A stretch of 64,000 nt of DNA from Fibrobacterota bacterium (GTDB lineage Bacteria > Fibrobacterota > Fibrobacteria > UBA11236). Of this stretch, positions 1 to 9,000 are shown piece by piece (positions within the stretch are counted from its first letter, which is position 1; each line of letters begins with the position of its first letter). The DNA lies in the NCBI GenBank assembly GCA_028287505.1, contig JAQBPN010000018.1, forward strand, positions 1 through 64,000, written 5' to 3'. The translations under genes and the position numbers were made by a program. The notes under the pieces were generated by a model. That model searched no databases. It had not been told where the DNA came from and worked only from the letters and a program-made list of their open reading frames with translations.

Positions 1-1
1 G

Positions 2-3000
2 CCCGTCGCCGCACCGGTAGCACCCGTGGTACCTGCCGCTCCCGTGGCCGCCGCGCCCTCCGCCGCCGACAAGGCGAAGGCCGCCGCTGAAGCCAAGGCC
101 CAGGCCGCCGCCGATCGCAAAGCCGCCGAAGTCGCCGCCGCCGCGGAGGCCAAGGCCAAAGCGGATGCCGATAAGGCCGCCAAAGCCGATGCCGCCGCCG
201 TTGCCGCGGCCGATGCGAAAGCCAAAGCGGATGCAGCGGCGGAAGCCGCCAAGATCGCCGCCGCCGACAAAAAGTCCGCCGCGGAAGCGAAAGCCAAAGC
301 GGACGCCGATGCCAAGGCCGGCGCGGAAGCCGCCAAGGCCCAGGCCGAAGCGGAGAAGAAGGCCCTGGCTGAAGCCAAAGCCAAGCTCCATGCGGATAGC
401 GTAGCCCAGGCGCAAGCCGATAAGCAGGCCAAGGCCGATGCGGCCGCCCTCGCCGCCGCCGATGCGAAAACCAAGGCGGAGATGGAAAAGAAGGCCAAAG
501 CGGACGCAGCGGCCATGGCCGCCGAGGCCGCCAAGGTCGCCGCCGCCGAAAAGAAGACCTTGGCGGAAGCCAAGGCCAAAGCACACGCGGACAGTCTCGC
601 TCTGGCGCAAGCCGATAAGAAGTCCAAGGCGGAAGCCGCCGCCCTGGCCGCCGCCGAAAAGAAGGCCGCCGCGGAAGCGAAGGTGAAAGCCGATGCGGAC
701 GCCAAGGCCGCCGCCCTGGCGCAAGCGGAAGCGGACAAGAAAGCCCGGGAAGAAGCCGCGCGTCTGGCGAAGGAAGAAGCGTCCCGCAAGGCCAAAGAAC
801 ATGCCGACAGCGTAGCCACCGTTGCGGCCGCGAAGAAAGCCGCCGATCTGGCCGCCGCCGCGGATGCCCATGCCCGAGCGGAAATCGAGAAGAAAGCCAA
901 GGAAGAAGCCATCAAGCTGGCCAAGGAAGAAGCCGCCCGCAAGGCCAAAGAGCATGCGGACAGCCTCGCCCAGGCCCAGGCGGAAAAGAAAGCCGCCGCG
1001 TTGGCAAAGGCCGAAGCCAAGGCCAAGGCCCATGCGGACAGTTTGGCCCAGGCGCAGGCCGATAAGCAGGCCCGCCTGGAAGCGGCCCGCCTCGCCAAAG
1101 AAGAAGCCGCCCGCAAGGCCAAGGAACATGCGGACAGCGTAGCCGTGGTTGTGGCGGCGAAGAAAGCGGCAGATCTGGCCGCCGCCGCGGATGCGAAGGC
1201 GCGGGCGGAAGTGGAACTGAAGGCCAGGGAAGAGGCCGCCAAACTGGCGAAGGAAGACGCCGCCCGCCGGGCGAAGGAACGCGCGGACAGCCTGGCCCAG
1301 GTGCAGGCCGAAAAGAAAGCCGCTGCGCAAGCGGAAGCCATGGCCAAGGCCGAAGCCTTGAAGTTGGCGAAGGAAGAAGCGGCCCGCAAAGCCAAGGAAC
1401 GCACCGACAGCCTGGCCCAAGTGGCGGCCGAAAAGAAGGCCGTCGCGGAAGCTGAGGCCAAGGCCAAGTTGGAAGCCCAGAAACTCGCGAAGGAAGATGC
1501 CGACCGTCGGGCCAAGGCCCGCGCGGACAGTCTTGCCGTGGTCGCAGCGGAGAAGAAAGCCACCGCGGAGGCGGAGGCCAAGGCCAAGGTGGAGGCCCAG
1601 AAGCTGGCGAAAGAAGAAGCGGATCGCCGCGCGAAGGCTCGTGCCGATAGTCTTGCTGTTGCGGCGGCGGAGAAAAAAGCTGCTGCGGAGGCGGAAGCCA
1701 AAGCCAAGCTGGAGGCCCAGAAGTTGGCCAAGGAAGAAGCGGATCGCCGGGCCAAGGCCCGTGCCGATAGTCTTGCGGTAGTGGCCGCGGAGAAAAAAGC
1801 CGCGGCGGAAGCGGAGGCCAAGGCGAAAGCCGAAGCCCAGAAACTGGCCAAGGAAGAGGCCGATCGCCGCGCCAAGGTGCGCGCGGACAGCCTGGTCCAG
1901 GTAGCCGCGGAAAAGAAGTTGGCGGCGGAAGCCAAAGCCAAGGCGGATGCGGAGGCGAAGGCCGCCGCGCTGGCCCAAGCGGCCGCGGAGAAGAAAGCCA
2001 GGGAAGAAGCCCTGAGGTTGGCCAAGGAAGAGGCGGCGCGCAAAGCCAAGGTCCGGGCCGATAGCCTGGCGCAGGTAGCCGTGGAGAAGAAAGCCGCCGC
2101 GGAAGCGGAAGCCAAAGCAAAGGCGGAAGCCGCCCGGCTTGCCAAGGAAGAAGCGGACCGCCGCGCGAAGGCCAAGGCGGACAGCCTGGCCGTGGTCGCA
2201 GCGGAGAAGAAGGCCGCCGCGGAAGCGGAAGCCAAGGCCAAGGCGGAAGCTCAGCGCTTGGCCAAGGAAGAAGCCGATCGCCGTGCCAAGGCCCGTGCCG
2301 ATAGTCTTGCGGTAGTGGCCGCGGAAAAGAAAGCCGCCGCGGAAGCCGAGGCCAAGGCCAAGGCGGAAGCCCAGCGCCTGGCCAAGGAAGAAGCCGATCG
2401 CCGCGCGAAAGCGCGCGCGGATAGCCTGGTCCAGGTTGCCGCCGAGAAGAAGGCCGCGGCGGAAGCCAAGGCCAAAGCCGATGCCGAGGCCGCGCGCCTG
2501 GCGAAGGAAGAGGCCGCCCGCGTGGCCAAGGCCAAGGCCGACAGTCTGGCCCGCGTAGCCGCGGAGAAGAAGGCTGCCGCGGAAGAAGCCGCCCGCCTGG
2601 CCAAGATCGAAATGGAACGCGTAGCCAAGGTCCGCGCCGACAGTCTTGTGCGCGTCGAAGCGGAACGCAAGGCCAAGGCCGAAGCCGAGCGTCTGGCCCG
2701 CGAAGAAGCCGCCCGTCTGGCGAAAGAGGAGGCGGACCGCCGCGCCAAGGCCAAGGCGGACAGCCTGGCCAAGGTGGAAGCGGATCGCCGCGCCGCCGCG
2801 GAAGCTGAAAAGGAATTCCAAGGCCAGGTCTCGGCCCTGATCGCGGAACAGCCCCTGAAATTGGACACCGCCGCAGTGCTCGCCAAGATCCAGGATCGTA
2901 TCGCCACGGCCAAGATCCCGGATCCCCGCATGGCGGAAGCCGAAGCCGTCATCCATTTCCGCCAATGGAATTTCCGCCTGGCAGTGGAGAATCTCCGCAA

Positions 3001-6000
3001 GCTGAAGGTGCTTTCGGTTTCCGGCAATCACATGATGGCCCTGTCCCTGTTCGAGTTGCAGGATTATCCCGGCGCCCTCAAGCATTTCCAGAAAATCCCC
3101 AATGTCTCCGCCAACCGCGTGGAGTGGGGCAAGTACATCAAGACCCTGCTGGAAAACAAACAGCGTCCCATGGCCGCTTCCCAGTACGAGGCCTACTTGG
3201 CCAAGTACCCGGATGCGGACGATGCGTTGGCCTTCCTGGTGGACTACTACCGCCAGCCCCTCCAGAAGGAAAAGCTGATTCCCAAGCTCGAACTGCAGTT
3301 GGCCAAGAATCCCAAGGATGCGCCCCTGCTCGCCGAACTCATTTCCCTGTACGACAAGGCCAGTCCCAAGTCCATCGAGTACCGCGAACGTTTCCTCCAG
3401 CAGAATCCGGAGGACACCAAGCAGGCTCTGGCCCTGGCGCAAGCCTATGAGGCCAAGAACAACCTGCCGGGCGCGCTCAAGATTTACCAGAAGCTGGCCA
3501 AGGACGCTCCCGCCGACAAGGCGCTCAACCTCAAGACCGCGGAACTCCTTTACTCCGCGCGCCAATTGGACGAGGCCGTGAAATACTTCGAACAGGCCCA
3601 CTCCGCCGACGCCGCCGACAAGAAGTTGACTCTGCGTCTCGCGGGCGTCTACGAAGAGCTGAAGCGGAACGACAAGGCTGCGGAAACCTACGGCGTGGCC
3701 CTGGAAGCCGATCCCAAGGACAAGGCCGTCCAATCCAAGCTCCTCCAGCTCTATACCGCCAAGGGGGACAAGGAACAGATCCGCGCCTTGCTCATGAAGA
3801 TGGACGACGCGGATCCCACCGCCCATCAGGTGCAATACCAGTTGGCGAAGGCATTCCTCGCCGACGGCGATCGGGACAAAGCCTACGTCTATCTGTCCAA
3901 GGCCCTCCGCAACCAGCCCGCGAATCCGGAATATCTCGCCATGCTGCCTTCCGTGGTGCAGAGCGACGAGCAGGTGGACGCCCATTTCGCGGCGCTGCAG
4001 GCCGCGGCATTGCAGCCCACCGCCAAACCGGAATTGCAGGCCATGGTGGCCCGCGGGTATTCCAAGCGCAAGAACAATGCGATGGCGGCCAAGCTCTACG
4101 CAGAAGCCTACGCCAAGAATCCCAAGCTGTTGGACGGACAGCGGGAAGCCGTGGTCGCCACCTATGAAGCCAAGAACCTGGAACTGGCCGGCGCCCTCGC
4201 CGAAAAGTACCTGGCCACGGATGACAAGGACCGCGCCATCCGCGAAATCGAAGTCAACGCGTTCATGGCCACCAACAAGCCTCCGGAAAAGATGCGCGAA
4301 GCCATCAAAGGCCTGGCCGCCCTGGATCCGGAAGGCGCCGCCAAATGGTCCATGCGCCTGGCCCAGCTGGACCTGGCCTCCCGCGATACCGCGGCCGCCA
4401 TCGGCCACGCCAAGGAATTCCTGGACAAGAATCCCAAGAACACGGAAGGCTGGCGTTTCCTGGCGCCTCTGGTCGCCAAGCGCCCGGGCCAGGAGGACAC
4501 CTATATCGCCGTGCTGGAAAAGCTGGTCCAGCTGGAACCGGCCAACCGCGGCCGTTATGATTTGGAACTGGGAAACCTGTACCTGGAGAAGGGCAGCTTC
4601 GAGGACGCGGAGAAATCCCTCCTGAGCGCCTCCAAGTCCAATCCCGCCAGCGCGGCCCTCTGGTTCAAGCTGGGCGAAACCGAGACCAAGCTCCGGAAGG
4701 ACAAGGAGGCGGCGGAAAAGTACCAGCGCGCCTATCTGCTGGACAAGGCCAACCTGACCTACGCCCGCGCCTACGCGACTTCCGTGGACACGAAGGAAGA
4801 GATCAAGCTGAACCTGCCCTTGTTCCAACTGTTGTCCCAGAACGGGCCCAGCGTGGAAGAACGCAAGAAGCTGGCCCAGGCCTATTTCCTGACGGGCGAC
4901 TACGCCAATGCGGCCAAGGAATTCGATTGGCTGCTCAAGGGAGACGCCACCCTGGCCACCAGCGAGCCCATGGTTTCGGAAGCCTACATGCGCTCCGGCC
5001 AGACCGCCAAAGCGCGCGGCCTCTTCGAACAGCGTTTGAAGGACGACCCGAACAATCTCCAGGTGCTCGAAACCGTGGCCAATATCTATAAGGCCGAAGG
5101 CAACCAGGCCGGATACGTTTCCACCGTCGAGAAAATCGTAACCGTGGATCCGAAGTTCAAAGGCTACCAGCTGGTGCTGGCCGTGGAGCGGGAAAAGGCC
5201 AAGGACTATAAAGGCGCCCTGGAACAATATTCTCAGTGGGTCTCCCGTAACGCCGGAGACATGACCGCGGTCAAGGCCATGCTCCGCCTAGCGGAGATGC
5301 AGAAGGATACCGCCTCCCTGATGGACGCCCTGGTGCGCCTCAACCGCGAGAAGGTGGTGGACAACGCCTACAAGTTCCAGCTCGCGGAATTGGATTACAA
5401 GCGCTCCGGCAACGTGGCCGGCGTGGAACGCCTTGTCAAGACGCATCCGGAGTGGAAGCGCGGCAAGGGCATCCTGGTCAAGGAATACATCCGCCAGAAT
5501 GCGAAAGTGAAGCTCCTGCCGCTGCAGGGGTTCCTGCTGGCGGAATCCAAGACCGACAAGGATCTGCTGGATCCGCTCGCGGATCTCTACGTCATGCAGA
5601 AGAAGCCGCTCCAGGCCAATATCGCCTATCATGACCTGCTGGTCGCCAATCCCAAGGACCGGGACGTCTATCTCAAGGTGTACAAGTATTCGGCGGCGAA
5701 CAATTCGCCCTATCTGCCGGACATTCTCCGCATCGGATACGAGTCCTTCCCCGAAGACATGGACATCAAGCGCTCCTACGCCGCCACCTTGGGAAAGACC
5801 GCCAAGGCGCTGGCCGTCTACCAGGAAATCCTGGCCAAGGAAACGGACGTCAAGGTCGTATCGCGCGCCCTGGACATCGCGCTGGCCCTGAACCAGACCC
5901 AGGCCGCGGCGGCCTTGCTGGACAAGTGGATCAACATCGAATCCAAGGAACCGAAAGTCTGGGAACAGGCCCTGGCCGTGCACACCCAGATGGCGAACAA

Positions 6001-9000
6001 GCCCCGCATGATCGAGGACCTGGAGCAGCTGGTCCGGTTCTATCCGGCCAAGAAGGAATACCCTCTGCAACTGGCCCGTCTCTATGAAGACCAGAAGCAG
6101 CCGGACAAGGCCGCGGACATGTACCAGAAGGCCCTGGCCCTGGATCCCAAGAACAAGGGCGTGCAATCCAAGCTGGTCTCCCTGCTTACCGCCCAGAACC
6201 GCCAGCCGGAACTGCGCGAGCTTCTGCTCGCCATCGACCGGAACGATCCCACCGCCAACGAGGCCCAGTTCCTGCTCGCCAAGTCCTATCTGGCCGAGAA
6301 CGATCGCGAGCGCGCCTACGTGTTCGCGAGCAAGGCCTTGCGCAACCAGCCGACCAATCCGGAATACCTGGCCTTGCTTCCCCAGACCGTGGTGAGCGAC
6401 GAGCAGGTGATGGCCAACTTCGCCGCCCTGGAAAAGTTCGCCCTGCAGCCCAATGCCAAACCGGAATTGCAGGCCCTGGTCGCCCGCGGCTATGCCAAGA
6501 AGAAGAATTATCCGATGGCGGCCAAACTCTTCTCGGAAGCCTACGCCAAGAGCCCCAGGCTCCTGGATGGGAACCGGGACGCCGTCATCTCCCTGAACGA
6601 AGCCAAGAATTACGAACTCGCCGGCAGACTGGCGGAAAGCTACCTGGCCAAGGATGACAAGGATCGCGTGATCAGGGAAATCCAGGTCAACGCCTATACC
6701 GTCACCAACAAGCCTCCGGAGAAGATGCGCGAGGCCATCCGCGGCCTGGCCGCATTGGATCCCGCCAGCGCCACCAAGTATTCCATGCGCCTGGCCCAGT
6801 TGGATCTCGGCGCCCGCGACACCGCGGCCGCAATCGCGCATGTCCGCGAGTGGCTCGACAAGAACCCCAAGGATGCCAATGGATGGCGCTTCCTGTTGCC
6901 CCTGGTGGCCAAGCGCACGGGCTCCGAGGACATTTATATCCAGGTGTTGGAAAAGCTGGTGCAACTGGAGCCGGCCACCCGCGCCCGTTACGATCTGGAA
7001 CTCGGGAACCTGTACTTCGACAAGGGAAGCTACGAGGACGCGCAAACGTCCCTCGGTAACGCCGTCAAGGGCAGCCCCGGCAGCGCCAAACTGTGGTACC
7101 GCCTGGGCGAAACCCTGGTGAAACTCCACAAGGAAAAGGAATCCTTCGAAAAGTTCGGCCGGGCCTACCAATTGGAGCCGACCAACCTCACCTATGCGCG
7201 CGCCTATTCCCGCAGCGTGGACACCAAGGATGAGATCAAGGCCAACCTGGCTCTCTTCAAGATCCTGGCCCTGAACGGTCCCAGCGTGGAGGAACGCAAG
7301 AAACTGGGTACGGCCTATTACCTGAACGGCGACTACACCAATGCCGCCAAGGAATTCGACTGGCAGCTCCAGGGCGATCCCTCCCTGGGCTCCACGGACG
7401 CCATGTATGCCGAGGCCTACATGAAGACCGGCCAGACCCCCAAGGCGCGCGGCCTCTATGAAGCCCGCCTGCAAACCGATCCCAACAACCTCCAGGTCCT
7501 GGAAACGCTGGCCGGCATCTACAAGGTGGAAGGCAATCAGAAAGGCTACGTGGCCACCGTCGACAAGATCGTGACCGTGGATCCCAAGTACAAGGGCTAC
7601 CAGTTGATCCTGGCCGTGGAAAAGGAAAAGGCCAAGGATTTCAAGGGAGCCTTGCAGGAGTACAGCGAGTGGGTCACCCGCAACGTCAACGACGACGTGG
7701 CGCTCAAGGCCATGCATCGCTTGGCGGATCAGCAGAAGGATACCGCCAGCCTGATGGACGCCCTCGTCCGCCTGACGCGCCAGAAGAATTCCGACCCGGC
7801 CTACGCCTTCCAGTTGGCCGAGGTGGACTATGTGCGTTCCGGCAACATCGCCGGCATCGAGCGCCTGGTCAAGTCGCATCCGACCTATACGCGCGGCAAG
7901 GTCATCCTGGTCAAGTCCTATTATAAGAAGGGCGCCCTCGCCAAGATGGTCCCTTTCCTGCCGTTCCTGAGCGCGCAGGCGAAACTGGACAAGAGCCTGT
8001 CGGAACCGTTGGCCGACCTGTACGCTTCCATGAAGAAGAGCGTTCCCGCCAACGAGGCCTATTTCGACGCCGTGCGCTTCGACAAGAAGGATCGCGACCT
8101 CTTCGACAAGGCGTACAAGTACGGCAAGGAACACGATTCCCCGTATCGCGCCGCCCTGTTGAAGCAAGGCTACGAGGCCTTCCCCGACGATATCACCATG
8201 AAGTTCGACTACGCCCTGACGTTGGGGAAGACCCAGAAGGCGTTGGACCTCTTCGTGGATATCCTGAACAAGGACCACAACAATCTGGCCGCCGTCCGCA
8301 ATGCCGCGGAGATTTCCGTCGCCCTGGGCAAGACCGCGGACGCTGCCGATCACTTGCAGCATTGGGTCACCCTGGAACCTGAACAGGTCCGCCCCTGGAC
8401 CCTGCTGGTGGATCTTTACACCCAGACCAAGAGCGACACCAAGCTGGCGGACGCGCTGGAACACCTGTCCAACCTCTCCCCGAAGAACGGCGACCTCGCC
8501 TTCCGGGCCGCCATGGTCAACAAGAAGATCGGCAACAAGGAGAAGAGCCTGGACCTCCTGACCAAGGCCGTCGCCCTCAACGGAACGAATCCCATGTACC
8601 AGAAGGAGTTCGGCTTGATGCTGTTCGGCTCCGGACAGGTGGCCAAGGCCAAGAATCCCCTCTTGATCGCGGACCGCTCCATCAAGAACGACGAAGCCAT
8701 CAACTCGGCTCTGTACAACATCTACCTGAGCGAGAAGAACAAGGGCCTGGCCCGGGAGCGCCTGCGTTTCCTCTTCGCCCTGAAACCCGCCGACAAGAAC
8801 TACGCGTTCTCCCTGGCCCGGTTGGAATCGGACCTCAAGAATCCCGCCGAAGCCGTCAAAATCCTGGAACGCCCCAACCTCAAGGAAGACCTGAACGCGG
8901 AAATGTCCTTCCTGCTCCTCGACGGCTACTTCAAGCTGGGCCAGAAGGATCGCGCAGCCAACCTGGGACCGGTGCTGATCCGGAAATACCCCGAGGAAGC

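Noticed and set aside
912-2120. Pro/Leu/Arg-rich minus-strand frame opposite the Ala/Lys repeat
   Set aside because: Direct mirror of the Ala/Lys/Glu codons; repeats simply because the sense strand repeats.
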